From positions 372,001 through 436,000 of the forward strand of contig NZ_JAHLEL010000006.1 in the NCBI RefSeq assembly GCF_020131355.1: DNA of 64,000 bases. The letters are read 5' to 3'. The position numbers were made by a program, and so were the translations under genes. The DNA comes from Pseudonocardia sp. ICBG1293. GTDB taxonomy: Bacteria > Actinomycetota > Actinomycetes > Mycobacteriales > Pseudonocardiaceae. A model generated the notes under the pieces. That model had not been told where the DNA came from. It was given only the letters and a program-made list of their open reading frames with translations, and did not search any database. This document shows, one piece after another, positions 43,801 through 53,533 of this stretch (position 1 is its first letter; each line of letters opens with the position of its first letter).

Positions 43801-43807
43801 CTAGGGG

Positions 43808-44647
43808 TCAGCGGAGACGGCGCGTGGCCGCGACGGCCCGCGCGCCGTACCCGCCCCCGAAGAGCACCGCGTGCACCAGCAGCGGGAACAGCTGGTGCAG
43901 GTCGACCCGCTCGCGCCGGCCGTCGGCGAGCGGGAACCGCTCGTCGTAGGCGGCGAGGACGACGTCGAGGTACGGCAGCCCGAACAGGGCCAGCATCGCG
44001 AGGTCGGACTCCCGGTGCCCGCCGTGCGCGGCCGGGTCGACCAGCCACGTCGCGCCGTCCGCCGCCCACAGCACGTTGCCCGACCACAGGTCACCGTGCA
44101 GCCGGGCGGGCGGCTCGTCCGGCCCGGCCAGGACGTTGATCCGCCCGCACACCCGCTCGACGACGGCAGCACCGGCCGTGTCCACGGCACCGCGGTCCCG
44201 GGCCGCCCGCAGGTAGGGCAGCACCCGATCGGCGGCGAACCAGGCGCCCCAGGGCCCGTCGTGGCGCCGGTTGTCCATCCGCGCGTGCCCGATCCACGCC
44301 CGTACCGGTCCGCCCGGTGGCGGCGTCCCGAAGCCGTCGGCGCCGGCGGCGTGCAGCGTCGCCAGCTCCCGGCCGAGCCGTTCCGCGGCGGCGGGCGTCG
44401 CCCGGCCCGGGGGGACGAGCCCGGTGACCAGGAGCGCGTCGTCGAGGCCGAGCACGTGGGGGACCGGTGGCCCGCCCGGCACGGCGATCCAGCGCAGACC
44501 GGCGGCCTCGGCCCGGGCCGCGCCCGGGTCCGCGGAGGCGTCCTTGACCACGACGTCGGTGCCGTCGTCGAGGGTGGCGCGCGCCGGGTACCCGGAGGGC
44601 CCGTCCCGCACCGCACGACCGGTCAGCCGGGCGACGCGGTCGGTCAC
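43808..44647 (-). CDS. Fructosamine kinase family protein
   Basis: 279 residues of the fructosamine-3-kinase/aminoglycoside phosphotransferase fold. Catalytic loop LHGDLWSGNVLW, the metal Asp in WLVDPAAHGG and DVVVKDASADP near the N-terminus. Phosphorylates fructose-lysine adducts so that glycated proteins are repaired. The GTG start overlaps the ptpA stop by 4 nt; the same pairing of a phosphatase with this kinase suggests co-expression. The stop codon lies 3 bp from the IS nest, but the gene is whole. Confidence 0.9.
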   Translation of the reverse strand: MTDRVARLTGRAVRDGPSGYPARATLDDGTDVVVKDASADPGAARAEAAGLRWIAVPGGPPVPHVLGLDDALLVTGLVPPGRATPAAAERLGRELATLHAAGADGFGTPPPGGPVRAWIGHARMDNRRHDGPWGAWFAADRVLPYLRAARDRGAVDTAGAAVVERVCGRINVLAGPDEPPARLHGDLWSGNVLWAADGATWLVDPAAHGGHRESDLAMLALFGLPYLDVVLAAYDERFPLADGRRERVDLHQLFPLLVHAVLFGGGYGARAVAATRRLR

Positions 44648-45102
44648 GCGTTCCGGGTGACGTACTCGACCAGGCCCGGCATCGCCGCGACGATCATGGC
44701 GTGGACCTCGGCGAACCCGTCCGGGCCGCTGTAATAGGGGTCGGGCACCTCGGCGCCCGCGGGGGCCGCCGGGTCGAACGAGCGCAGCAGCCGTACCCGC
44801 TTGGGGTCGGGCACCGACTGCTCGAGGGTCCGCAGGTGCCCCATGTCCAGCGCGACCAGCAGGTCCGAGGAGAGGATCTCGGAGTCGACCTGGCGGGCGC
44901 TGTGCTCGGTGTCGTACCCGTGCTCGGCGAGCACCTGGGCGGCGCGGTCGTCCATCGGCTGCCCGATGTGCCAGTGACCGGTCCCGGCGCTGGTCACCCG
45001 CACCCGGTCGGCGAGCCCGGCGGCCTCGACCTCGGCGGCGAGGATCTTCTCGGCGATCGGGGACCGGCAGATGTTGCCGGTACAGACGAAGACGACGTTC
45101 AC
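44644..45102 (-). CDS. ptpA: Low-molecular-weight protein-tyrosine phosphatase
   Basis: 152 residues from GTG 45102 behind GGAGGA. P-loop VCTGNICRSP (Cys7 nucleophile, Arg13) and the general-acid Asp in VPDPYYSG. Same family and position as M. tuberculosis PtpA (Rv2234), next to the Rv2228c-Rv2231c block. Cytoplasmic here; secretion is not implied. Divergent from the cobC-like gene. Confidence 0.94.
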   Translation of the reverse strand: MNVVFVCTGNICRSPIAEKILAAEVEAAGLADRVRVTSAGTGHWHIGQPMDDRAAQVLAEHGYDTEHSARQVDSEILSSDLLVALDMGHLRTLEQSVPDPKRVRLLRSFDPAAPAGAEVPDPYYSGPDGFAEVHAMIVAAMPGLVEYVTRNA

Positions 45103-45208
45103 TGCGACGTTCCTCCGGGGAGCGGGGGTACCGACGTCGACCCTGACGCTCGGGTGGGTGGCCGGGCCATTGTCCACCGCGCACCGGTGCGCGCCGTAGG
45201 GTGGCCCG

Positions 45209-46300
45209 ATGCCGTTCGATCACCATGCGGCCGGGACGGATCACGCGGGCGGGCACGACCTGCGGCACCACGGCGACGCCGAGGCCACCGACGGGCTCGT
45301 CGACTTCGCCGTCAACGTGATCGGCGACGGCCCCCCGCCGTGGCTGCGCGACCGGATCGCCGCCACCCTCGACGGCCTCGGCCGCTACCCGCGCGCCGAC
45401 CACGACGCCCGCGCCCGCGCCGCCGTCGCCGACCGGCACGGCCGCCGGCCCGACGAGGTCCTGGTGCTCGCCGGCAGCGCGGAGGGCTTCGCCCTGCTGC
45501 CGGCGCTGCGACCGCGGCTGGCCGCCGTGGTGCACCCCGGGTTCACCGAGCCGGAGGCCGCGCTGCGCGCCGGCGGGGTGCCGGTGGTGCGGGTGCCGAC
45601 CGACGCCGCCGCCGGGCACGCGCTCGACCCGGCCGCGGTGCCCGCGGACGCCGACCTGGTCGTCGTCGGGAACCCGACCAACCCCACCGGGGTGCTGCAC
45701 CCCGCCGCGACGCTGCGCGGGCTGGCCCGTCCCGGGCGGGTCCTGCTCGTCGACGAGGCGTTCGCCGACGCCGTCCCCGGTGAGCCGGAGACCCTCGCCG
45801 GCGACGCCGGTGTCCCCGGCCTGCTGGTCCTCCGGTCGCTGACCAAGACGTGGGCGCTGGCCGGGCTGCGTGCCGGCTACGCACTCGGCGACCCCGGGCT
45901 GCTCGCCCGTCTCGCCGCGCCCCGTCCCCCGTGGCCCGTCTCGACCCCCGCGCTGGAGGCGGTGATCGCCTGCTGCGAGCCCGACGCGGTCTCCGCGGCC
46001 GACCAGCGGGCCCGCGAGCTGGCCGCGCACCGGGTCGCCATGGCCACGGCGCTGTCCGCGATCGAGGGCGTCGCCGTGTCCGCCGGGGTCGCCCCCTACC
46101 TGCTGCTGCACCTGCCCGACGGCACCGGCGAGCGGGTCCGCCGGATGCTGCGCGAGTCCGGGGTCGCGGTGCGCCGCGGCGACACCTTCCCCGGGCTCGG
46201 ACCCGACCACGTGCGTGTCGCCGTCCGCCCGCCGGAGACGGCGCGACGCCTGGTCGAGGCCCTCGACGAGGCGCTGCGCCGGCTGGAGGTGTCGGCGTGA
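45209..46300 (+). CDS. CobC-like PLP-dependent aminotransferase
   Basis: 363 residues of fold-type I class II aminotransferases, like Rv2231c. PLP Lys in [19 protein letters not shown], Asn in NPTNPTG and Asp in VDEAFAD. CobC (L-threonine-phosphate decarboxylase) makes the aminopropanol arm of cobalamin; Rv2231c has been annotated that way and as a histidinol-phosphate aminotransferase-like enzyme. No other cobalamin genes are in the window. ATG 6 nt after a TAGGGT box (leaderless type). Overlaps the next gene by 4 nt. Confidence 0.88.
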   Translation: MPFDHHAAGTDHAGGHDLRHHGDAEATDGLVDFAVNVIGDGPPPWLRDRIAATLDGLGRYPRADHDARARAAVADRHGRRPDEVLVLAGSAEGFALLPALRPRLAAVVHPGFTEPEAALRAGGVPVVRVPTDAAAGHALDPAAVPADADLVVVGNPTNPTGVLHPAATLRGLARPGRVLLVDEAFADAVPGEPETLAGDAGVPGLLVLRSLTKTWALAGLRAGYALGDPGLLARLAAPRPPWPVSTPALEAVIACCEPDAVSAADQRARELAAHRVAMATALSAIEGVAVSAGVAPYLLLHLPDGTGERVRRMLRESGVAVRRGDTFPGLGPDHVRVAVRPPETARRLVEALDEALRRLEVSA

Positions 46301-47481
46301 GCGCGCTGCGCGACGTCGTCGCCGCCCTCGACGCCGCCTACCCGCCGCGGCTGGCCATGGACTGGGACGCGGTCGGGCTGGTCTGCGGCGACCCCGACGA
46401 CACCGTGTCGCGGGTGCTGTTCGCGGTCGACCCGACCCCGGAGACCGTCGACGAGGCGATCTCCTCCGGTGCGCAGCTGCTGGTCACCCACCACCCGCTG
46501 CTGCTGCGCGGGGTGCACGGCGTCGGTGCCGACACCCCGAAGGGTGCGCTGCTGCACCGGCTGATCCGGGCCGGGGTCGCGCTGTTCACCGCGCACACCA
46601 ACGCCGACGTCGCCGACCCGGGCGTGTCCGACGCGCTCGCCGCCGCGCTGGGCCTGGGTGTGTCCGGCCCGCTGGAGCCCACCCCCGGCGAGCCGCTGGA
46701 CAAGATCGTCACCTTCGTGCCGGTCGGGCCGGCCATCGGCGCCGTGCACGCCGCCCTGTCCGGGGCCGGGGCCGGGGCGATCGGCAACTACTCGCACTGC
46801 TCGTTCGCCACCGCCGGGACCGGGCAGTTCCTCCCGCTCGACGGCGCCGCACCGGCCATCGGGGCGGTGGGGAGACTGGAGCGGGTCGCGGAGACCCGGC
46901 TGGAGATGGTGCTGCCGCGCTCCCGGCGCCGTGACGTCGTCGCCGCCCTGCGGTCCGCGCACCCCTACGAGGAGCCCGCGTTCGACCTGCTCGAGATGGC
47001 GCCGCTGCCGTCGTCGCGGGGGCTGGTCCGGATCGGGGAGCTCGACGCCGCCGAGCCGTTCGCCGCGTTCACCCGCCGGGTCGCCGCCGCGCTGCCCGCG
47101 ACGGCCTGGGGGGTGCGCGGCGCCGGTGACCCGGACCGCCCGATCCGCCGGGTCGCGGTCTGCGGGGGCGCAGGCGACTCGGCGCTGGACACCGCCGCCC
47201 GGGCCGGGGTGGACGCGTTCGTGACCGCCGACCTGCGCCACCACCCGGCGTCGGAGCACGCACTGGCCGGGACCGGCCCCGGCGGTCCCACCCCCGCACT
47301 GGTCGACGTCGCGCACTGGGCCTCCGAGTGGCCCTGGTGCGGCCAGGCCGCCGACGTCGTGGCCGCCGCCCTCGGCGGTAGCGTCACCGTCGCGGTCTCG
47401 CGGGCCCGCACCGATCCCTGGACCACCGCTGCGCGCAGCGGGTCCGACCCCACAGCAGGACAACCGGAGGCGAGTGCATGA
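46297..47481 (+). CDS. Nif3-like dinuclear metal centre protein
   Basis: 394 residues (GTG 46297). The two-part Nif3/YbgI fold is marked by [12 protein letters not shown] (metal His pair), [13 protein letters not shown] and, at the C-terminus, [12 protein letters not shown] and [11 protein letters not shown]. The central insert ([21 protein letters not shown]) resembles a PII-like domain as in the longer members. Hexameric metal protein of unsettled function, called GTP cyclohydrolase I type 2 in some annotations. Rv2230c counterpart. Confidence 0.93.
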   Translation: MSALRDVVAALDAAYPPRLAMDWDAVGLVCGDPDDTVSRVLFAVDPTPETVDEAISSGAQLLVTHHPLLLRGVHGVGADTPKGALLHRLIRAGVALFTAHTNADVADPGVSDALAAALGLGVSGPLEPTPGEPLDKIVTFVPVGPAIGAVHAALSGAGAGAIGNYSHCSFATAGTGQFLPLDGAAPAIGAVGRLERVAETRLEMVLPRSRRRDVVAALRSAHPYEEPAFDLLEMAPLPSSRGLVRIGELDAAEPFAAFTRRVAAALPATAWGVRGAGDPDRPIRRVAVCGGAGDSALDTAARAGVDAFVTADLRHHPASEHALAGTGPGGPTPALVDVAHWASEWPWCGQAADVVAAALGGSVTVAVSRARTDPWTTAARSGSDPTAGQPEASA

Positions 47482-48203
47482 AGGCCGATCCCACCGCGCA
47501 GGCGAAGCTGGTGACGCTGGCCGAGGTGGACGCCGAGATCGGCCGGCTCACCCACCGGCGGTCGACGCTGCCCGAGCTGGCGCAGCTGGCCGAGGCCGAG
47601 CAGCGGGTCCGCGCGGCCCGCGACGCCCAGGTCCGAGCCGAGACCCGGGCCGGGGACCTCGACCGCGACATCGCCCGCCTGGAGCGCGACGTGGAGGGCG
47701 TCCGCGCCCGCACCGACCGTGACCAGCAGCTGCTCGCCGGGTCCGGGATCGGCGCGAAGCAGGCCACCGAGCTCCAGCACGAGCTGGAGACCCTGGCCCG
47801 GCGCCAGGGCGTCCTGGAGGACGAGCAGCTCGGCATCATGGAGGAGCGCGAGGCCGTCGGCATCGAGCTCGACCACGCCCGCGGCGAGCTGGCCGAGGCC
47901 GAGACCGCGGTCGACGAGGTGACGGCGAAGCGCGAGTCGGCCGAGGGCGACATCGACGCCACCCGTGCCGGGCGCGACCGGGCCCGCGCCGAACTCGTCG
48001 CCGCGCTGCCCGCGGACCTGCTCGCCGACTACGAGCGCATCCGCGCCGGCGGCCGGGTCGCGGCCGGGCAGCTGCGCGAGTCCCGCTGCGGAGCGTGCCG
48101 GCTCGAGCTCGACCGGACCTTCCTCAACCAGGTCCGCACGGCGCCCGCCGACGAGGTCGTCCACTGCGAGGAGTGCGGCGCGATCCTGGTGCGTGGCCGG
48201 TGA
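47478..48203 (+). CDS. Coiled-coil zinc ribbon protein (DUF164, Rv2229c family)
   Basis: 241 residues. About 180 residues of charged heptad pattern (long antiparallel coiled coil), then a C-terminal zinc ribbon with CGAC and CEEC pairs. Overlaps both neighbours. Related to Helicobacter HP0958 and CT398-type proteins linked to RNA or secretion factors; role unknown in actinobacteria. Synteny with Rv2230c-Rv2228c supports a joint function. Confidence 0.92.
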   Translation: MKADPTAQAKLVTLAEVDAEIGRLTHRRSTLPELAQLAEAEQRVRAARDAQVRAETRAGDLDRDIARLERDVEGVRARTDRDQQLLAGSGIGAKQATELQHELETLARRQGVLEDEQLGIMEEREAVGIELDHARGELAEAETAVDEVTAKRESAEGDIDATRAGRDRARAELVAALPADLLADYERIRAGGRVAAGQLRESRCGACRLELDRTFLNQVRTAPADEVVHCEECGAILVRGR

Positions 48204-49351
48204 AGCTGGTCATCGAGGCGGACGGCGGCTCCCGCGGCAACCCCGGGCCCGCCGGCTACGGGGCGGTCGTGCTCGACGCCGGAGCCCGCCAGGTCCTCGG
48301 GGAGGTCTACGACGGCCTCGGGACCACCACCAACAACGTCGCCGAGTACCGCGGCCTGATCGCCGGGCTCACCGCCGCCCGTGACCTGGGGGCCACCGAG
48401 GTCGAGGCCCGGATGGACTCCAAGCTCGTCGTCGAGCAGATGAGCGGGCGCTGGAAGATCAAGCACCCGGCGCTGGCCGAGCTCGCCGACACCGCGCGCG
48501 AGCTGGCCGCGGACTTCGACGCGGTCACCTTCGTCTGGATCCCGCGCAAGGACAACGCCCGCGCCGACGCGCTCGCCAACCGTGCGATGGACGGGGGGTC
48601 CAGCCCGACCCTGGACCCGTCCGCCGCGCCGGGCCCGGCTCCCAAGCCGCCCGCGGGAGTGTCCGCGTCGACCGACTCGGCGGCCACCGCCGCGGCGTGG
48701 ACCGGGCAGACGGGGTCCCCGGTGCGGCTGATCCTGCTGCGCCACGGTCAGACCGAGCTGTCGGTCGAGCGCCGCTACTCCGGCCACGGCGACCCCGAGC
48801 TGACCGGGCTGGGGCAGCAGCAGGCCGCCGCCGCGGCCCGTGCCCTCGCGCAGCGGCTCGCCGGCCAGGACGTCGAGCCGGCCGCCGTGCTGTCCTCGCC
48901 GCTGCGCCGGGCCCGCCAGACCGCGGCCGCGGTCGCCGAGACCACCGGCGCGGACCTGGAGATCCGGGACGCCCTGATCGAGACCGACTTCGGCGGTTGG
49001 GAGGGACTCACCTTCACCGAGGCCCGCGAGCGCGACCCCGAGCTGTACGGCCGCTGGCTGGGCTCGGCCGACGTCGAACCGCCCGGCGGGGAGAGCTTCC
49101 GCGCGGTGGGGGAGCGGGTCGAGGCCGAGCGGGCCCGGATCGTCCGGGAGTTCGCCGGCCGGACGGTGATCCTGGTCAGCCACGTCACGCCGATCAAGAT
49201 GCTGCTGCGTACCGCGCTGGGCGCGGGCGACGAGGTGCTCTACCGCATGCACCTGGACCTGGCGTGCCTCAACATCGCCGACTTCTACCCCGGCGGGGGC
49301 GCCTCGGTGCGCCTGGTCAACGAGACGTCCTACCTGGACGACCTCCGGTAG
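48200..49351 (+). CDS. Bifunctional RNase H / acid phosphatase
   Basis: 383 residues with two domains as in Rv2228c. Residues 1-135: type I RNase H (EADGGSRGNPG, NNVAEYRGL, MDSKLVV, with the DEDD-type acidic residues; basic-protrusion-free). A Pro/Ala linker (about 135-170). Residues 175-383: histidine-phosphatase domain with LLRHGQTE and the second His in VSHVTPIK. The RNase H half removes RNA from hybrids; the phosphatase half is related to alpha-ribazole phosphatase (CobC), which fits the cobC-like gene upstream. Confidence 0.95.
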   Translation: MKLVIEADGGSRGNPGPAGYGAVVLDAGARQVLGEVYDGLGTTTNNVAEYRGLIAGLTAARDLGATEVEARMDSKLVVEQMSGRWKIKHPALAELADTARELAADFDAVTFVWIPRKDNARADALANRAMDGGSSPTLDPSAAPGPAPKPPAGVSASTDSAATAAAWTGQTGSPVRLILLRHGQTELSVERRYSGHGDPELTGLGQQQAAAAARALAQRLAGQDVEPAAVLSSPLRRARQTAAAVAETTGADLEIRDALIETDFGGWEGLTFTEARERDPELYGRWLGSADVEPPGGESFRAVGERVEAERARIVREFAGRTVILVSHVTPIKMLLRTALGAGDEVLYRMHLDLACLNIADFYPGGGASVRLVNETSYLDDLR

Positions 49352-49538
49352 CCACCGGACCGGCGCGCCGTCCTGGATCGATACCGTCCTGACCCGTTCG
49401 GGCGGTGTCGACTCCGGACAGTTGTTCCCCTTCCTCGCCTGAGCGATGCTGCGCGTGCACCGTACGGGGTGGTCGACCTACGGAGCGTGAACGGCGGTCC
49501 CGGTGTCGGCGGGGAACAGGGAGACGGTGAGGACAGCG

Positions 49539-49706
49539 ATGTCGCAGATCCACGAGCACGACTACGGCTACGACCTGGCACACGAGATGAAGGTGGTCGC
49601 GCGGCTGCCGCAGCAGCGGCGCGGCAGCTCCCGCCCGCTCGGCGTCCCGGCCCGCGAGATGGACCCGGACACCGACCTCGGCCACGACATGGCCCACGAG
49701 TTCTGA
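49539..49706 (+). CDS. Acidic His-rich 55-residue protein with a repeated decapeptide
   Basis: From ATG 49539 (GAGGA 5 nt upstream) the product starts MSQIHEHDYGYDLAHEM and ends DTDLGHDMAHEF. The decapeptides at residues 8-17 (DYGYDLAHEM) and 46-55 (DLGHDMAHEF) agree at six positions (D, G, D, A, H, E). The middle is basic (PQQRRGSSRP). It has a clear ribosome-binding site and a downstream hairpin terminator, so it is a stand-alone small gene. No family is recognised. A GTG at 49503 would add 12 residues. Confidence 0.65.
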   Translation: MSQIHEHDYGYDLAHEMKVVARLPQQRRGSSRPLGVPAREMDPDTDLGHDMAHEF

Positions 49707-49727
49707 TCCCCGTCCCACCGTCCGCGA

Positions 49728-49757
49728 CCGGCCCCGCCCCCTTCCGGGCGGGGCCGG
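49728..49757 (+). terminator. Hairpin after the 55-residue protein
   Basis: Perfect 12-bp stem (CCGGCCCCGCCC with GGGCGGGGCCGG) and a 6-nt loop, 22 bp after the stop. No T-tract. It could also serve the convergent permease gene. Confidence 0.65.
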
Positions 49758-49866
49758 AGCGCTGTGCGGACCGTGCGGCGCGGACCGTGCGGTCCCCGCG
49801 TCGCGGCCCGCGCTCCGCGCTGCCCGCGGCGTCCGCAGACCCCGCCGGCCGCGTCGGGCCGTCCGG

Positions 49867-51123
49867 CTACTGTGGCACCACCGCGAGCGCGGCCCAGAGC
49901 GCGGTCGTCGCGGCGAGCAGGCCCAGCGGCACGGAGACCGCGCCGAGCCGCAGGAACGTCGCGAGCCGCGGCGGGTCTCCGTGGGCGGTGGCGATGCGGC
50001 GCCACAGCAGGGTGGCGAGCGACCCCGCGTAGGTCAGGTTCGGCCCGATGTTGACGCCCAGCAGCATCGCCAGGATCAGCCCGGGGTGCGCGGCCGGGCC
50101 GAGCGCGGTGAGCAGCACCAGCGTGGCGGGCAGGTTGTTCACCAGGTTCGCCAGAACCGCCGCGACGGCCGCGGTCACCAGCAGCCCGGCCAGGTCCGGG
50201 GCGTCGGGCAGCAACGAGCCGATCCAGCCGGACAGTCCTTGCGCTCCGAGCCCGGCCACGACCACGCCCAGGGCGAGCACGAACAGGCAGAAGCCGGGTG
50301 AGGCCGCGGCGACCAGGCGCAGCGGCCCGGTCTCCCGGCGCACCAGCGCCCGCACCGCCAGCACCGCGGCCCCGGCCGCCGCGACCCAGCCGGGACCCAC
50401 GCCCAGCGGTGAGGCCACCGCGAACCCGGCCAGGGTCAGCCCGAGCACCGTCAGCGCGACGACCGGCGCGTGTGGTGCCGGCACCGCGGGGTCGACCGGT
50501 GGCGGCTCCGGCGTCCCGGCCAGGTCGCGCCGGAACACCCACCTCAGCACCAGGTACTCGACGACGATCACCGTCAGCCAGGGCCCGACCATCAGCCCGG
50601 CGAAGGTCAGGAAGCCCACCCCCGACGCCGAGAACGCGAGCAGGTTGGTCAGGTTCGACACCGGCAGCAGCCCCGACGCGGAGTTCGACAGGTGCGCGCA
50701 GGCGAACGAGTGCGGTCGCGAGGCCACGCCGAGGCGCGTCGCCGTCGCCAGCACCACCGGGGTCAGCAGCACCACCGTCGCGTCCAGGCTCAGCACCGCG
50801 GTCGTCCCGGCCGCGGCGGCGAACACCGCGACCAGCAGCCGTCGCGGGGACCCGGCGGACGCCGTCGCGAGCCGCGCGCCGAGCCAGCGGAACACACCCT
50901 CGGCGTCGGCGAGGTGCCCGAGCAGCAGGATCGCGGCGAGGAAACCGACGGTCGGGGTGAGCTCGCCGATCTCGGTCCACGCCCCGGCCGGGGTCACCAG
51001 CCCGGCGCCGACGGCGACCAGCGCGGCGGGGACCGCGACCACGGCCTCGGGCAGCCCGAACGGGCGCAGCGTCGCGGCGGCGAGGACCGCGGCCAGCAAC
51101 GCGACCGCGAGCAGCAGGCTCAC
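49867..51123 (-). CDS. ArsB/NhaD-like (SLC13-type) permease
   Basis: 418 residues, about ten to eleven spans. The segments SNSASGLLPVSNLTNLLAF and LLGVNIGPNLTYAGSLATLLW are the two substrate-site loops of the ion-transporter superfamily that includes ArsB arsenite pumps and NhaD antiporters. GTG 51123 overlaps the stop of the TauE gene. No ars genes or ArsR regulator lie nearby, so arsenite export is only one possibility. Confidence 0.83.
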   Translation of the reverse strand: MSLLLAVALLAAVLAAATLRPFGLPEAVVAVPAALVAVGAGLVTPAGAWTEIGELTPTVGFLAAILLLGHLADAEGVFRWLGARLATASAGSPRRLLVAVFAAAAGTTAVLSLDATVVLLTPVVLATATRLGVASRPHSFACAHLSNSASGLLPVSNLTNLLAFSASGVGFLTFAGLMVGPWLTVIVVEYLVLRWVFRRDLAGTPEPPPVDPAVPAPHAPVVALTVLGLTLAGFAVASPLGVGPGWVAAAGAAVLAVRALVRRETGPLRLVAAASPGFCLFVLALGVVVAGLGAQGLSGWIGSLLPDAPDLAGLLVTAAVAAVLANLVNNLPATLVLLTALGPAAHPGLILAMLLGVNIGPNLTYAGSLATLLWRRIATAHGDPPRLATFLRLGAVSVPLGLLAATTALWAALAVVPQ

Positions 51124-51884
51124 GTGAACAGCAGCGCGACGCCGACGGCCAGGCCGAGCAGGACCACCGCCCAGCGCAGCAGGGTCTCCGGCATCCGGCG
51201 CGCGACCAGGGCCCCGACGTACCCCCCGACCAGCGTGGTCGGAGCGAGCAGCGCGACGGCGAGCCAGTCGACCGGGGCGCCGAGGGCGAACACGACCACG
51301 GTCACCGTCGCCACGACCAGCGACAGCACGCCCTTGAGCGCGTTGAGCCTGCGCAGCTCGTCGTGGGCGAACAGCGACAGCGTCGAGATCAGCACCACGC
51401 CCAGCGCCCCGCCGAAGTAGCCGCCGTAGACCGCGGCGAGGAACACCGCGACGAGCAGCGCCCGGGTGCGGTCGCGGCCGTCGGCGACCGGGCCGCCGAT
51501 CCGCCGTTTCAGCCACGGCCCGGCCGCCATCGTCAGGCTGGCCACGATGACCAGCACCGGGACGACGGCGTCGAACACCGAACCGGGCAGCACCAGCAGC
51601 AGCCCGCAGCCGACGGCGCTGCCCACAGCCGCGGCCACCGCGGTCAGCGCGATCCGGCGGCCCTGCCCGGGCAGCTCGCGCCGCGCGCCGGCCACCAGCC
51701 CGGCGTAGCCCGGCCACTGCGCGACGGAGTTCGTCACGTTCGCCGCCAGCGGCGGAAACCCCACCCCGAGCAGCGCCGGGAACACCAGCAGCGATCCGCC
51801 GCCCGCGACGGCGTTCACCGCACCCGCGAGCAGCCCGGCCACCAGCAGGAACACCAGCGCCCACGGCTGGGAGAGGTCGATCAC
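51120..51884 (-). CDS. TauE/SafE family anion exporter
   Basis: 254 residues with eight spans and the internal repeat typical of the family (GAVNAVAGGGSLLVFPALL and YGGYFGGALGVVLISTLSLF). Start GTG 51884, which lies 6 nt after a TACCGT box; the adjacent GTG at 51887 is less well spaced. Members export sulfite, sulfoacetate or other organic anions. It is cotranscribed with the permease at 49867 and divergent from selO. Confidence 0.88.
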   Translation of the reverse strand: MIDLSQPWALVFLLVAGLLAGAVNAVAGGGSLLVFPALLGVGFPPLAANVTNSVAQWPGYAGLVAGARRELPGQGRRIALTAVAAAVGSAVGCGLLLVLPGSVFDAVVPVLVIVASLTMAAGPWLKRRIGGPVADGRDRTRALLVAVFLAAVYGGYFGGALGVVLISTLSLFAHDELRRLNALKGVLSLVVATVTVVVFALGAPVDWLAVALLAPTTLVGGYVGALVARRMPETLLRWAVVLLGLAVGVALLFT

Positions 51885-51957
51885 CACCGGACGGTATCCC
51901 GGTGGAACGGCGCGCTGCTCCCCGGCAGCGGGCCGCGCGGGTCCGTAGCCTGGAGCG

Positions 51958-53388
51958 ATGACCGCAGCCACCGAGATCGCGTTCGAGAACACCTTCGTCC
52001 GCGACCTGGACGGGCTCTTCGTGCCCTGGCAGGCCGCCCCGGCGCCGGACCCGCGGCTGGTGCTGCTCAACGAGTCCCTGGCCCGCGAGCTGGGCCTGGA
52101 CCCGGCGCAGCTGCGCACCCCCGACGGGCTGGCGCTGCTCACCGGCACCGCCGTGCCCGACTCGGCGACGACCGTCGCGCAGGCCTACGCCGGGCACCAG
52201 TTCGGCAACTACTCACCCCGGCTGGGCGACGGCAGGGCGCTGCTCGTCGGCGAGCTCGTCGCCCCCGACGGCACCCGCCGCGACCTGCACCTCAAGGGCT
52301 CCGGGCGGACCCCGTTCGCCCGCGGCGGCGACGGGAAGGCCCCGCTCGGGCCGATGCTGCGCGAGTACGTGATCTCCGAGGCCATGCACGCCCTCGGCGT
52401 GCCGTCGACCCGCTCGCTCGCCGTCGTCGCGACCGGGGAGCCGGTCCTGCGCGAGCGCGGCCCGGAGCCGGGCGCCGTCCTCGCCCGCACCGCCGCCAGC
52501 CACCTGCGGGTCGGGACGTTCCAGTTCGCGGCGGCGACCGGCGACACCGCGCTGCTGCGCCGGCTCGCCGAGTACGCCGTCGCCCGGCACCACCCCGGCG
52601 CGTCGTCACCGCGGGAGCTCTACCGCGCGGTCATCACCGCGCAGGCCGAGCTGGTCGCGCGGTGGATGCAGATCGGGTTCGTGCACGGGGTGATGAACAC
52701 CGACAACATGACGATCTCCGGCGAGACCATCGACTACGGCCCCTGCGCGTTCCTCGACGCCCACGACCCGGCGACCTGGTTCTCCTCGATCGACTCCGGC
52801 GGCCGCTACGCCTACGGCAACCAGCCCGGCATCGCCCAGTGGAACCTGGCCCGCTTCGGCGAGGCCCTGCTCCCGCTGCTCGCCGACTCCCAGGACGAGG
52901 CGGTCGAGCTGGCCACCGAGGAGCTGACGGGCTTCGCCGACAGCTATCTCGCCGCCCGCGACCGCGGCTACCTCGCGAAGATCGGAGTCGGCACGCCCGA
53001 GCTGCTCGGTGGCCTGTTCGCGCTGCTGGCGGACCAGAGGCCCGACCACACCCTGTTCTTCCGGCGCCTGTCCGACGCCGCCCGCGGCGACACCGGGCCG
53101 GTGCGTGCCCTGCTCGGCGACCCCACCGCGCTCGACGCCTGGCTGGAGTCCTGGCGCGCCGCGGGCCCGGACGCCGACGCGATGGACCGGGTCAACCCGG
53201 TGTACGTGCCGCGCAACCACCTGGTGGAGGAGGCGCTCGGGGCGGCCGTCGTCGACGGCGACCTGGAGCCGGTGCAGTGGCTGCTGCAGGTCCTGGCCGA
53301 CCCGTTCACCGAGCGGGAGGGCTACGAGCGCTACGCGCAGCCGGCCGGTCCGGACGCGCCGCCGTTCATGACGTTCTGCGGGACCTGA
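51958..53388 (+). CDS. selO: Protein adenylyltransferase SelO
   Basis: 476-residue pseudokinase-fold enzyme that transfers AMP from ATP to protein hydroxyl groups (AMPylation), known from E. coli and human SELENOO as a redox-stress factor. ATP-site segments [33 protein letters not shown] and [10 protein letters not shown]. The C-terminus ends MTFCGT, with a Cys near the position where eukaryotic forms have selenocysteine. ATG 6 nt after TAGCCT (leaderless type), although GGAG is also present. Confidence 0.95.
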   Translation: MTAATEIAFENTFVRDLDGLFVPWQAAPAPDPRLVLLNESLARELGLDPAQLRTPDGLALLTGTAVPDSATTVAQAYAGHQFGNYSPRLGDGRALLVGELVAPDGTRRDLHLKGSGRTPFARGGDGKAPLGPMLREYVISEAMHALGVPSTRSLAVVATGEPVLRERGPEPGAVLARTAASHLRVGTFQFAAATGDTALLRRLAEYAVARHHPGASSPRELYRAVITAQAELVARWMQIGFVHGVMNTDNMTISGETIDYGPCAFLDAHDPATWFSSIDSGGRYAYGNQPGIAQWNLARFGEALLPLLADSQDEAVELATEELTGFADSYLAARDRGYLAKIGVGTPELLGGLFALLADQRPDHTLFFRRLSDAARGDTGPVRALLGDPTALDAWLESWRAAGPDADAMDRVNPVYVPRNHLVEEALGAAVVDGDLEPVQWLLQVLADPFTEREGYERYAQPAGPDAPPFMTFCGT

Positions 53389-53520
53389 GCGGCGCGCCGC
53401 GGTCGTCGGCGGGGTGCCGCGCCGGGGCGCCCACCGGCGCGGACGGCGCCCCCCGGGCCGACGGCGGCCCGGGCCGCGCCGCGCCGGCGGAGGCCGTGCG
53501 GACCGCGTGCGCGGCGCGGG

Positions 53521-53526
53521 TATCCT
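53521..53526 (+). promoter_or_regulatory. -10 box of rnpB
   Basis: TATCCT lies 7 nt before the first base of the P1 helix at 53534, the spacing expected for transcription starting at the mature 5' end. A clear -35 was not identified. Confidence 0.55.
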
Positions 53527-53533
53527 CGTCAAC

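Noticed and set aside
49867..51123. Arsenic resistance locus
   Set aside because: The permease resembles ArsB, but arsR, arsC and other ars genes are absent, so the substrate is left open.
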